The translations under genes and the position numbers were made by a program. Under the pieces are notes generated by a model. It saw only the letters and a program-made list of their open reading frames with translations. It searched no databases and was not told the origin of the DNA. From contig NZ_VITN01000008.1 of assembly GCF_007828045.1 (NCBI RefSeq), forward strand, positions 1-64,000: DNA of 64,000 nucleotides, written 5' to 3'. The stretch's first letter is position 1; every line of letters starts with the position of its first letter. Shown here piece after piece: positions 35,809 through 43,265 of this stretch. Source of the stretch: Nitrospirillum amazonense (GTDB lineage Bacteria; Pseudomonadota; Alphaproteobacteria; Azospirillales; Azospirillaceae).

Positions 35809-36369
35809 ATGGCGCGCACGCTTGCCGACCGCCAGGACGTGATCCCCGTCCTGGCGGAAGTCTTCCGCGACCATGGCTTCGAGGGCGCCAGCCTTTCCGC
35901 CATCACCGCCCGCACGGGCCTGGGCAAGGGCAGCCTTTACAACTTCTTCCCCGGCGGCAAGGCCGAGATGGCAAAGGTGGTGCTGGCCCATATCGACAGC
36001 TGGTTCCGTACCCACGTCTTCGAGCCGCTCGACCGGACGGAGGGCGGCTTGACGGCGGTGGAGGCCATGTTCCAGGCCACCGACGCCTACTTCCGCTCCG
36101 GCCAGCGGGTGTGTGTTGTGGGCGTCTTCGCCCTGGGCGATGCCCGCGACCTGTTCACCGAACAGGTGCATGGCTATTTCGCCGCCTGGGTGCAGGCCCT
36201 GGCCGGCGCGCTGGTCAGGGCGGGCCGCGACCCGGACCGGGCCCGAGCCGACGCGGAGGAGGTGGTGGCCGGCATCCAGGGCGCCCTGGTGCTGTCCCGG
36301 GCGCTGAACGACACCGGCGTCTTCACCCGCACGCTGGCGCGGCTGCGGCGTATCGCATCAGGGGATTGA
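35809..36369 (+). CDS. TetR-family transcriptional regulator
   Basis: A 186-residue regulator. The N-terminal HTH (residues about 10-55) reads VLAEVFRDHGFEGASLSAIT, then GLGKGSLYNFFPGGKAEM; the C-terminal part is a TetR_C ligand domain (about 75-180) with a cysteine in SGQRVCVVGVFALG, resembling the YcdC/AcrR-like C-terminal families that respond to electrophiles. It very likely represses its own operon through the twin operators at 35269-35303. ATG at 35809 chosen; the upstream extension overlaps the NTF2 gene. Confidence 0.88.
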   Translation: MARTLADRQDVIPVLAEVFRDHGFEGASLSAITARTGLGKGSLYNFFPGGKAEMAKVVLAHIDSWFRTHVFEPLDRTEGGLTAVEAMFQATDAYFRSGQRVCVVGVFALGDARDLFTEQVHGYFAAWVQALAGALVRAGRDPDRARADAEEVVAGIQGALVLSRALNDTGVFTRTLARLRRIASGD

Positions 36370-36389
36370 AATGGCGCGCCCGACCGGCG

Positions 36390-37361
36390 CTATGCGGCCG
36401 CCCGCACCCGCCGGGCGGTGGCGAACACCGGCACGCCCAGGACGCGGATGTAACACAGCCACCAACGCAGGCTCCGGCTGTACTTGCTGCGCCTGTACGT
36501 GCCGGGCAGCGGGGCCAGGCGCGTACGCTCCTGCCGCCAGGGCAGGTCGTGGATGATGGGATGGGGGGTGCCGCACAGGCGGGCGACGTGCGCCTCGATC
36601 AGGTTGACGGGGTAATACCGGGCCATGCGCTCCAGCCGGTCGCGCAGGCGGGCCACCCGCTGCTGGTTCTGGCTGAACACCGCCACCTTCACCAGGGGCA
36701 TGCGGTATGTCTCCAGGCACGCGTCGAAATAGATGTCGGAGTACAGCTCCTTGGCCACGAAGGGCCGGGGCAGATAGCGGCCGGGGCGGAAACCAAGGGC
36801 CAGCAGCCGCTGGCTGAGGCCGAATTCGTAGGCGCGGCAGACGGCCGCCTTGTCAGGCTGCCGCGTCACCTCGTCCCAGAAGCGGGTGAATTCCGGATGG
36901 CTGGTCACCGCTGGGCGGAAGACCAGGAAGTTGCTGGTCAGATAGCGGATGTCGCCATCCACCAGCCCGTCGGTCAGCCCCCAGAAGTCGCAGTCCTGCC
37001 CCGCCATCGTTTCGAACACCGGGACGAAGGGAAACACGCCGCCGTAACAGCTGTCGTTGGCGACGATGACCTCGTCATAGGTGGCGACGTCGGCGCCCAG
37101 GGCCTGGAAGCCCAGCTTCCAGCTGCCGAAGTCATAGGCGCCGTGGCGGCCCGCGTGCACCAGTTCGGCCAGGCCCGTCAGCCGCTCCGCCTGGCCCTCC
37201 ATAAGGGCGCCGTCGGAAACGAACAGGATGCGCTCCGCCACCTCGCGCAGGCTGCGCAGGTAATAGAGAACATGGTCGTCGATCTGGCCGTCGCGGTCGA
37301 AATGGGCGAACAGCGCCACGCGGCGGGGGACGATGACGGATGGATGGTCGGTCGGGATCAT
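36390..37361 (-). CDS. Rhamnan-synthesis F (RgpF)-like glycan protein
   Basis: A 323-residue protein of the RgpF/rhamnan synthesis family, a GT-A-like glycosyltransferase group in cell-surface polysaccharide clusters. Visible segments: RRVALFAHFDRDGQIDDHVL, HGAYDFGSWKLGFQALG, YDEVIVANDSCYGGVFP, FWGLTDG and YLTSNFLVFRPAV. The ND-x-C-YG part is the usual nucleotide/metal-binding region. ATG at 37361 with AAGGG eight bases upstream; a longer frame to 37418 is less likely. It is 81 bases downstream of pseH on the same strand, so may be co-transcribed. Confidence 0.82.
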   Translation of the reverse strand: MIPTDHPSVIVPRRVALFAHFDRDGQIDDHVLYYLRSLREVAERILFVSDGALMEGQAERLTGLAELVHAGRHGAYDFGSWKLGFQALGADVATYDEVIVANDSCYGGVFPFVPVFETMAGQDCDFWGLTDGLVDGDIRYLTSNFLVFRPAVTSHPEFTRFWDEVTRQPDKAAVCRAYEFGLSQRLLALGFRPGRYLPRPFVAKELYSDIYFDACLETYRMPLVKVAVFSQNQQRVARLRDRLERMARYYPVNLIEAHVARLCGTPHPIIHDLPWRQERTRLAPLPGTYRRSKYSRSLRWWLCYIRVLGVPVFATARRVRAAA

Positions 37362-37442
37362 GGTCGGGGCCCTTGCCCTGGGAACTAACTGCTTGTCCCT
37401 TCCACGACCGTTAACCAAGAGACCTTGCGGCCTATCCGCCTT

Positions 37443-38003
37443 TTAGCCAGGGGGCCACATATGGCCATCCCAATCGGCGTATTCCCCGAATTTCAGGCGC
37501 TTTTCCGCCCATTCCCCCGCCGATATCTCGAACAGGTGGACATCGTATGCCTGACCTTCCTTCACGGCATGGTCCTTCAGCACCCCGACATGGCGATAGC
37601 CCAGCATGGTCTGACCGCGCAGGACGCGGTCGTTGTCGGCCATGACCTGGTTTACCACCTTGCGCAGGCCCAGGGCGTAGAAGACGTGGTTCAGGGCGTG
37701 GGCGAAGTTCAGCGGGGCGGAGCCGGTGCGGCCGCGCCGGTCGGCCATGTAGGCCCCCAGGGTGGCGATGCCCCAGGCCGCATGGGTAATGGTGATGGAG
37801 GCGTAACCCACCGGCACCCCATCCACCATCATGATGCGGTGGTGATAGTCGTTGCGGGCGTTGCTGCGCGCCAGCCAGGCCCGCTGCTTTTCGATGTCGT
37901 CCTCCACCTGCGTGAACAGGTGGCGGGAGATGTCGGGCCGCAGACGCCAGTCCAGCAGCAGGCGGGCGTCGTCCTCCGTCGGCCGGCGATAGCTTAGGGT
38001 CAT
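37443..38003 (-). CDS. pseH: GNAT acetyltransferase, PseH-like
   Basis: A 186-residue GNAT protein: YRRPTEDDARLLLDWRLRPD, RIMMVDGVPVGYASIT, ATLGAYMADRRGRTGSAP (acetyl-CoA loop region), then NHVFYALGLRKVVNQVMADN and MLGYRHVGVLKDHAVKEGQ. Context makes PseH the best name: it acetylates the 4-amino group of the PseC product, and every other core Pse enzyme is encoded in this window. Sequence alone would only say sugar N-acetyltransferase. It starts inside the stop of the Rieske-less oxygenase (ATGA overlap). Confidence 0.78.
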   Translation of the reverse strand: MTLSYRRPTEDDARLLLDWRLRPDISRHLFTQVEDDIEKQRAWLARSNARNDYHHRIMMVDGVPVGYASITITHAAWGIATLGAYMADRRGRTGSAPLNFAHALNHVFYALGLRKVVNQVMADNDRVLRGQTMLGYRHVGVLKDHAVKEGQAYDVHLFEISAGEWAEKRLKFGEYADWDGHMWPPG

Positions 38004-38956
38004 GCCGCGGTCTCCTCATAGGGCGCGTCCGCCGGCGGGGGCGGGGTGTCCAGGCCCAGGACACGGGCCCAAGCGTGGTGGAAATCGGCGATGCGGCGCT
38101 CACGCCGGCCCAGGACGCCGGGACCCAGCGCCGCCGCCCGCCCTTGCTGCACCCGCTCGCACAGCGGCTGGTCCTCCAGGATCACGGCGCGGGCGGCCTC
38201 GGCCAGCACGCTGGTCAGCGACCGGCGGAAGGCGGCCACGGCCGGCTTTTCCGGCGCCGTCACCGGTAGGAACAGGCGCCAGTCCAGGCGGCTGCGGTCT
38301 GGGGCCAGGGGCGTCACCGTGTGGGTGATGACCATGGCGCCATAAAAACTGGCCACGTACAGGTTGGGGAAGACGAAGCAATGGTCATAGCGGGCGTGGT
38401 CGGTCACGCGGCGCAGGCCCATCTTGCCGTCGATGCGCCGCCACCACGTCTCCGTGCCCTCCGACAGCAGCCAGCTGGATGTGCTGTGGCGGCCATGGCG
38501 GGCGGTTTCCAGGTGCGTCTGCCAGTCGGCATGCACGGCGGGGTGGATGGTGGTGGGGTGGACGGTGGAGCCGTGGAAGTCATCCATGGTGTTTTCCACC
38601 AGCGCCTTCCAGTTGGCGGCGAACGCCACGTGATCCTCGGCGATGGGCTGGTCGCATTGGCCCGACAGCCGGGCCAGGTGTGCCGCCACCGGCCCCAAAT
38701 GGTCGGCCAGGCCGGGGCCGCCGCCCTCCAGCCGCACGAAGACGAAGGCGCCGCAGGCGTCCACCTCCAGCGTGTGGCCCTCCTCATCCGTGGCCGTGAG
38801 CGCGGCGGTCACGGTGACGGGCGTGCCCAGTACCGTACGTGCCAGGGGCGCGTCGAACCGGGTGCCGACGTACAGCCACTGCCGGCGCAGCGCCGCCAGC
38901 TCCCGCGCGTGACAATCGGAATCGTCGAACCAGCGGGCGGGCAGCATCTCCCCCAT
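38000..38956 (-). CDS. Oxygenase catalytic subunit lacking its Rieske centre
   Basis: A 318-residue protein. The N-terminus (LPARWFDDSDCHARELAALR) and the C-terminal catalytic domain match Rieske oxygenase alpha subunits: iron ligands H128 and H133 in ENTMDDFHGSTVHP, the bridging Asp, and the acidic ligand in VILEDQPLCE. The whole Cys-x-His...Cys-x2-His part is missing. Compared with the full-length paralogue at 11989-13107, about 57 residues between TPVTVT and FVFVRLE are absent. The [2Fe-2S] centre is encoded separately just upstream, so electrons are presumably supplied in trans. ATG at 38956 has GGGGGAG five bases upstream, inside a 14-bp tandem repeat. Confidence 0.85.
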   Translation of the reverse strand: MGEMLPARWFDDSDCHARELAALRRQWLYVGTRFDAPLARTVLGTPVTVTAALTATDEEGHTLEVDACGAFVFVRLEGGGPGLADHLGPVAAHLARLSGQCDQPIAEDHVAFAANWKALVENTMDDFHGSTVHPTTIHPAVHADWQTHLETARHGRHSTSSWLLSEGTETWWRRIDGKMGLRRVTDHARYDHCFVFPNLYVASFYGAMVITHTVTPLAPDRSRLDWRLFLPVTAPEKPAVAAFRRSLTSVLAEAARAVILEDQPLCERVQQGRAAALGPGVLGRRERRIADFHHAWARVLGLDTPPPPADAPYEETAA

Positions 38957-38972
38957 CACATCTCCCCCATCA
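38945..38972 (-). repeat. Exact 14-bp tandem duplication at the Rieske/oxygenase gene junction
   Basis: TGATGGGGGAGATG (leftward reading) occurs twice in direct succession. The first copy read carries the stop codon of the Rieske protein and the GGGGGAG ribosome binding site; the second provides the ATG of the oxygenase. The junction therefore depends on the duplication. Confidence 0.85.
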
Positions 38973-39365
38973 TGCCGGCTCTGTGAAGACGGCGGCGGCG
39001 TCCGCGTTCACCCACACCTGGCCGCCGGCCACGGCCAGCCCTACCGGCGTCAGGGCTAGGCGGCGGCGGGCGTCCGCGTCCAGGTGGAAGTCGCTGTCGT
39101 CGAAGGGGATGCCGATGGGCACGCCGGCCGCGTCATAGACCCAGCCGTGATAGGGGCAGCGCAGCAGGCCGCGCCCGCAGGGCTGATCGTGGATCAGGGC
39201 GTAGCGGTGGGAGCAGACGTTACGGAAGGCTTTCAGCGCCCCCTGGAAATTCTGCACCACCACGGGGATGACGGCGCCGCCGGCATCCGGCGCCCGGCCC
39301 GTCAGGTAATCGCCATGGCCGGCCACGCCGGCGGCGTCGCCCAGCTTGATCCAGGGGGCCGTCAC
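38970..39365 (-). CDS. Stand-alone Rieske [2Fe-2S] protein
   Basis: A 131-residue protein with one Rieske centre, C51-x-H53 and C70-x2-H73 (NVCSHRYALIHDQPCG, then LLRCPYHGW), and the GVPIGIPF...LDADARRRLALTPVGL tail. This is the part absent from the next gene. It is closer to oxygenase Rieske domains than to small ferredoxins, and strikingly like the same region of the full-length oxygenase at 11989-13107. It starts with GTG overlapping the SDR stop (GTGA) and ends two codons before the oxygenase start. It is probably the electron-transfer half of a two-polypeptide oxygenase. Confidence 0.86.
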   Translation of the reverse strand: MTAPWIKLGDAAGVAGHGDYLTGRAPDAGGAVIPVVVQNFQGALKAFRNVCSHRYALIHDQPCGRGLLRCPYHGWVYDAAGVPIGIPFDDSDFHLDADARRRLALTPVGLAVAGGQVWVNADAAAVFTEPA

Positions 39366-40150
39366 GCGGTGCGCCCCCCATCGACGGTCAGGGCCGTGCC
39401 GGTGATCCAGCGGCCGGTGTCGGCCAGCAGATAGGCGATGGCGTGGGCCACGTCGTCGACATGGCCGAAGCCCAGGGGCTGCAGCCGCTGCAGATGGTCG
39501 ATCTGTTCCTGGCTCAGCTTCTCGAACCCGCGCTCGATCAGGTCGGTCATGACGATGCTGGGCACCACGCAGTTGACGCGGATGCCGTCGGGCAGCAGTT
39601 CGGCCGACAGGCCCTTGGTGGCGGCGATGATGCCGCCCTTGGCCGCGGCGTAGACGATGTTGGCGGGCGAGGCGGCGGTGGCGGCGGTGGAGGAGATGAA
39701 GACCATGGCCGAGCGCTCGGCCCGCACGCCCTTCTGCCGCAGGCCCTTGGCCAGGGCCAGGCACGAGCCCAGGTTGACCCGCATCACCTGGTCGAAGAAA
39801 TCCTGGGAGAAGATGCGGATGGGGCGCAGCGTCTGGATGCCGGCGCAGTGCGCCACCCCGTCGAAGGGTCCGGACAGGGCCGCCTGCTCCTTCATCCAGG
39901 CCGGAATGGCGTCCAGGTCACCCATGTCGAAGGGCGCTACGCGGTGCCCCTGCCCGTTTGAAACAGGGGTCAGGCGCGACAGGGTGTCGGCCAGCCGCCC
40001 CTCGTCCCGGCCGTTCAGGGTGACGCGGGCGCCCAGGCGCGACAGCAGCACGGCGGTGGCCTGGCCGATGCCGGCCGACGCGCCGGTGACCAGCAGGGAT
40101 CGGCCGGCCAGGCTCATGGGGTTGTGCAGGGTGTCGCTGGGCTGGGACAT
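39362..40150 (-). CDS. Short-chain dehydrogenase/reductase
   Basis: A 262-residue classical SDR: NAD(P) motif LLVTGASAGIGQATAVLL, NGRDEGRLADTL, the catalytic Ser in VFISSTAATAASPAN, Y-x3-K in VYAAAKGGII, and the C-terminal TGTALTVDGG. The closest functional types are ketoacyl-ACP reductases and sugar/polyol dehydrogenases such as PtmA of Campylobacter flagellin-glycan loci. It is the first gene of an operon followed by the Rieske protein, the oxygenase and pseH, all with overlapping starts and stops. AAGGA nine bases before the ATG. Confidence 0.87.
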   Translation of the reverse strand: MSQPSDTLHNPMSLAGRSLLVTGASAGIGQATAVLLSRLGARVTLNGRDEGRLADTLSRLTPVSNGQGHRVAPFDMGDLDAIPAWMKEQAALSGPFDGVAHCAGIQTLRPIRIFSQDFFDQVMRVNLGSCLALAKGLRQKGVRAERSAMVFISSTAATAASPANIVYAAAKGGIIAATKGLSAELLPDGIRVNCVVPSIVMTDLIERGFEKLSQEQIDHLQRLQPLGFGHVDDVAHAIAYLLADTGRWITGTALTVDGGRTA

Positions 40151-40234
40151 GGGCGTTTTCCTTATCTTCCGCCCCGACTATCCGGGCCCCGGGCCGGGCC
40201 CGTCAATGACCTGCGATAAATCCCGGCGGAGAGG

Positions 40235-40282
40235 TCTTGACTCAAGAAAGGGTCGAGATATATCTTGAGTTACGATATATCG
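40235..40282. promoter_or_regulatory. Operator cluster upstream of the PadR gene
   Basis: Three sites lie between the divergent SDR and PadR genes: TCTTGA-C-TCAAGA (40235-40247), GATATATC (40257-40264) and the 10-bp palindrome CGATATATCG (40273-40282). The last two are centred 17 bases apart. PadR proteins bind AT-rich dyads of this kind, so autoregulation and possibly control of the SDR operon is likely. Confidence 0.55.
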
Positions 40283-40314
40283 AATAACAGACGAGATAGG
40301 ATCGAGAGACCATC

Positions 40315-40941
40315 ATGCACTTTTTCAAACATCACGGCGGCAAGCATCCCGAGGGCGGGCGCCGCCACGCCCGGGGCCGCGACGGCGAGGGCTTCTGGGG
40401 CGCCTGGGGCGGTCACGGCGACCATTGGGGCCGGGGCGAGCGGGGTGAGGGCTTCGGCGGCCGGGGCGGCCGCGGCGGCGCCGCCCGCGTCTTCGAGAAT
40501 GGCGACCTGCGCTTCCTGTTCCTGGACCTCATCCGGGAAAAGCCCCGCTACGGCTATGAGATCATCAAGGCCATCGAGGAAAAGGTCGGCGGCGGCTACA
40601 GCCCCAGCCCCGGCGTCGTCTACCCGACGCTGACCCTGCTGGAGGAGATGGGCCATACCCAGGTCTCGGTGGGCGAGGGTGGCAAGAAGCTCTACACCCT
40701 GACCGAAAGCGGTGCCGCCTTCCTGAACGAGAACCGCCTGGTGCTGGCCGCCATCAAGGAACGGCTGGACAAGATCAGCGCGGTGCGCGGCTGGATGCCC
40801 CCGTCCCCCGTCGTCCGCGCCATGGAAAACCTGAAAATGGCCTTGCGCTTGCGCCTGCGCGGCGGGACCCTGACGGAAGATCAGGCGCGCGCCATCGCCC
40901 TGGCCCTGGACCAGGCGGCGCAGGCCATCGAGCAGGCCTGA
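40315..40941 (+). CDS. PadR-family regulator with a His/Gly-rich N-terminal extension
   Basis: A 208-residue protein. Residues 1-58 are Gly, His, Arg and Trp rich (MHFFKHHGGKHPEGGRRHAR...). The PadR winged helix follows: LRFLFLDLIREKPRYGYEII, SPGVVYPTLTLLEEMGH, GKKLYTLTESGAAFL. A C-terminal helix (MENLKMALRLRLRGG) mediates dimerisation. PadR proteins repress their own and detoxification genes. The N-terminal extension could bind a metal ion or be disordered; it is several times longer than in typical PadR. Operator-like repeats lie upstream, and a small ORF follows 31 bases later. Confidence 0.9.
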   Translation: MHFFKHHGGKHPEGGRRHARGRDGEGFWGAWGGHGDHWGRGERGEGFGGRGGRGGAARVFENGDLRFLFLDLIREKPRYGYEIIKAIEEKVGGGYSPSPGVVYPTLTLLEEMGHTQVSVGEGGKKLYTLTESGAAFLNENRLVLAAIKERLDKISAVRGWMPPSPVVRAMENLKMALRLRLRGGTLTEDQARAIALALDQAAQAIEQA

Positions 40942-40972
40942 CGGCCATCCCAGGTGAACGGAGAGGACGCCC

Positions 40973-41170
40973 ATGCCCACCCGTACCCGTGACCTGCCCC
41001 GGAGCCGTGAGGTGAACGCCATCGACATCCGGGGCCGCCTGCTGGCCCTGTCCCGCTCCCACGCCCTGGGCCGGCGGGTCGTTCATCGGAGCGAGGACCG
41101 TGACGCGGCCCGTTTCCCGGAAGAGTCCGAACCGGATAAGGACGGTCCCGGCCCCGGGGGCCGGCACTAG
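40973..41170 (+). CDS. 65-residue hypothetical protein downstream of PadR
   Basis: A short basic then acidic protein (MPTRTRDLPRSREVNAIDIR...FPEESEPDKDGPGPGGRH) starting 31 bases after the PadR stop, with GGAGAGG six bases before the ATG. Codon third positions are mostly G/C, and the ribosome binding site is among the better ones in the region. No family known; no TM segment, no Cys. It may be co-transcribed with PadR. Confidence 0.45.
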   Translation: MPTRTRDLPRSREVNAIDIRGRLLALSRSHALGRRVVHRSEDRDAARFPEESEPDKDGPGPGGRH

Positions 41171-41302
41171 CCCTCTGATCAGGGCGCCGACACTTGTCAT
41201 ACGAAACGGTCCGGTTGATGATCAGGTCCGTTTCACTTGGCAAGTGCGGCCGTATCCCTGCGGAGGGACGCCCGTCCCCTTTGCAGGACCGCCCCCGAGA
41301 CC

Positions 41303-42481
41303 ATGACGCGTGCCGACGATAGCCTTCCGACGCGCCGCCTGACGGTGGCCTATGTCGCCGCCCTGTCCCTGATCGCCCTGCTGTCGGGATCGGTGCACCT
41401 GCTGCTGGACCATGTCATTTCCCAGCAGCGCGACAGCGGCACCATCATCAATGTCGCCGGCCGCCAGCGCATGCTGTCGCAGCGCATCGGCCTGCTGGCC
41501 CGCGATTTCTATGAAGGCCATGACGAGGCGGCGCGCGTCCCCCTGCTGCAGGCGGCCGCGACCATGGAGCGGGCGCACCGGGCGCTGCTGGGCGGCACCG
41601 GCGACATGGGCATCACCCACAGCCTGTCGGACGCTGCCCGGACGCTCTATTTCTCGCCGCCCGCCGACCTTGACCGGCGTACCCGCGACCTGGTCCTGGC
41701 CGCCCGCATCCTGGCGGGGGCGGAGGGGCCGGATGCGGGGACGGCCGACATCCGCGCCCGGGTCTTCGCCGACATCCGCGATCAAACCCGCGATATCCTC
41801 ATGCCCATGCTGGACCAGGCGGTCCGGCAGTTCGAGACCGAGGCGACGGAACGCATCGAGGGATTGCGGCGGGCGCAGCAGGGTGTGTTGGCCATCCTGC
41901 TGACCACCTTGCTGGCCGAGGCCGTGTTTATTTTCCGCCCCCTGGTCGGCCGGCTGAAGGCCTATGCCGGCCGCCTCTACGACATGGCCACCCGCGACGT
42001 GCTGACCGGTCTGCCCAACCGCCGCCACTTCCTGGAGGTGGGGGAGCGGGAGGTGCGCCGCGGGCGCGAGGCGGGCCAGCCCCAGGCCTTGCTGATGATC
42101 GACATCGACCACTTCAAGGCCATCAACGATACCCTCGGCCACGCCGTGGGCGATCGCGTGCTGTCGCAGTTCGGCCGCTTGCTGCAAGGCTGGCTGCGCG
42201 AGGGCGAGGTGGCGGGCCGCATCGGCGGCGAGGAATTCGCCGTCCTGTTGCCGGATGCCGACACCGTGGACGCCGCCGCGCGGGCCGAAACCCTGCGTCG
42301 CGCGGTGGAGGCGGCCCCCGTCAACGGCCACGCCACCCTGGCCTGGACGGTGAGCATCGGCGCCGCCCGGGTGTCCGGCGGGGACGAAGGCTTGGCCGAC
42401 GCCCTGCGCCGGGCCGACCTGGCCCTCTACGCCGCCAAGGCGGCAGGCCGCAACCGTGTGCAACTCAGCGCGGATTCCTGA
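41303..42481 (+). CDS. Membrane diguanylate cyclase with PilJ-type sensor
   Basis: A 392-residue protein: TM1 (about 14-34, VAYVAALSLIALLSGSVHLL), a helical periplasmic PilJ/type-IV-pili-MCP-like sensor containing IINVAGRQRMLSQRIG, TM2 (about 197-213, GVLAILLTTLLAEAVF), then a GGDEF domain with DVLTGLPNRRHFLE and the active site RIGGEEFAVL at 308-312. It makes cyclic di-GMP. No RxxD inhibitory site precedes the active loop. The AGRQRMLSQR motif is also the hallmark of nitrate/nitrite-sensing NIT-like and PilJ domains. ATG at 41303, weak ribosome binding site. Confidence 0.9.
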   Translation: MTRADDSLPTRRLTVAYVAALSLIALLSGSVHLLLDHVISQQRDSGTIINVAGRQRMLSQRIGLLARDFYEGHDEAARVPLLQAAATMERAHRALLGGTGDMGITHSLSDAARTLYFSPPADLDRRTRDLVLAARILAGAEGPDAGTADIRARVFADIRDQTRDILMPMLDQAVRQFETEATERIEGLRRAQQGVLAILLTTLLAEAVFIFRPLVGRLKAYAGRLYDMATRDVLTGLPNRRHFLEVGEREVRRGREAGQPQALLMIDIDHFKAINDTLGHAVGDRVLSQFGRLLQGWLREGEVAGRIGGEEFAVLLPDADTVDAAARAETLRRAVEAAPVNGHATLAWTVSIGAARVSGGDEGLADALRRADLALYAAKAAGRNRVQLSADS

Positions 42482-42515
42482 TTGCCGCATTCCGAGACCT
42501 TGGCGTCCCGTCGCG

Positions 42516-43037
42516 TCAGGCGTCGTAGCGGCCGGGGGCGGGGGCGCGTTCCATGGCTAGGGGCCGCACCGGCAGGGAAAGGCCGTGGGCGCCCAGGGCG
42601 CCGGCCATGGCGCGGGACGCCACCAGCAGGCCGTCGGTGGTGCCGGGCCGCATCAGGTGCTCCACCAGGGCATAAAGCCTGGCCGGGGCGGTGGGGTCGG
42701 CGGAGGGCTGTGCCAAGGCCAGCAGGCGCAGCAGCTGGCGCTCATCAGGCGTCAGGTCTTGGCAGCCGGGGCACCCCACCCGTGGCCGCTGCCGGGCCGA
42801 TCGGCCGTACAGCAGCAGAAAGGCGCGGAAAGTGGCCATCACCTCGTCCGCGTCCTCGCCGCAGGCCTGCAGGAAGGCGTGGCGGATCAGGGGACAACCG
42901 CGCCGGGCCGGGCTGGCATAGGGCTGGGCCATGTGGCGCAGGCTCCACACCAGCAGCCTTTCCCCGGAACTCAGGCCTTCCAGCGGGGCGGGCTGGGGCA
43001 GGCTGTCACGGGGGGTGATCATCAGATCGTCGGGCAT
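42516..43037 (-). CDS. Fur-box-controlled hypothetical protein with a CxxC motif
   Basis: A 173-residue soluble protein of no recognised family. Segments: GLSSGERLLVWSLRHMAQPY, ARRGCPLIRHAFLQACGEDA, VMATFRAFLLLYGRSARQRP, RVGCPGCQDLTPDERQLLRL. Four cysteines (two spaced 13 apart, then CPGC) could hold an Fe-S cluster, zinc or heme. ATG at 43037 (MPDDLM) has AGG nearby; a longer TTG-started frame would run through the Fur site and is rejected. A 17/19 match to the Fur consensus sits 37-55 bases upstream, so expression is probably iron-regulated. Confidence 0.6.
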   Translation of the reverse strand: MPDDLMITPRDSLPQPAPLEGLSSGERLLVWSLRHMAQPYASPARRGCPLIRHAFLQACGEDADEVMATFRAFLLLYGRSARQRPRVGCPGCQDLTPDERQLLRLLALAQPSADPTAPARLYALVEHLMRPGTTDGLLVASRAMAGALGAHGLSLPVRPLAMERAPAPGRYDA

Positions 43038-43073
43038 CTTGGGCCTAGCAGCTGTCGTCTCCAGTCTGATCAC

Positions 43074-43092
43074 GATAATGAGAATCATTATT
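43074..43092. promoter_or_regulatory. Fur box
   Basis: GATAATGAGAATCATTATT matches the consensus GATAATGATAATCATTATC at 17 of 19 positions and lies in an AT-rich island, in the promoter position of the leftward CxxC-protein gene. The rightward chemoreceptor starts 174 bases away and could also be affected. Confidence 0.75.
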
Positions 43093-43265
43093 AATTTCAA
43101 TATCAGAGATTAATGACTTTTTAGGGGGATGATTCACTACTTTTGGTCAGGCGGTTAAAGCCTTTACGCCGGGTTAACTTTCCGGCGCGAGGCTGGACGC
43201 CAGGCCACGGCCCCTATCGGGGGCGAAAGGAACGGCCGGGGACAGGTACTTGGGGGAGGAATGCG

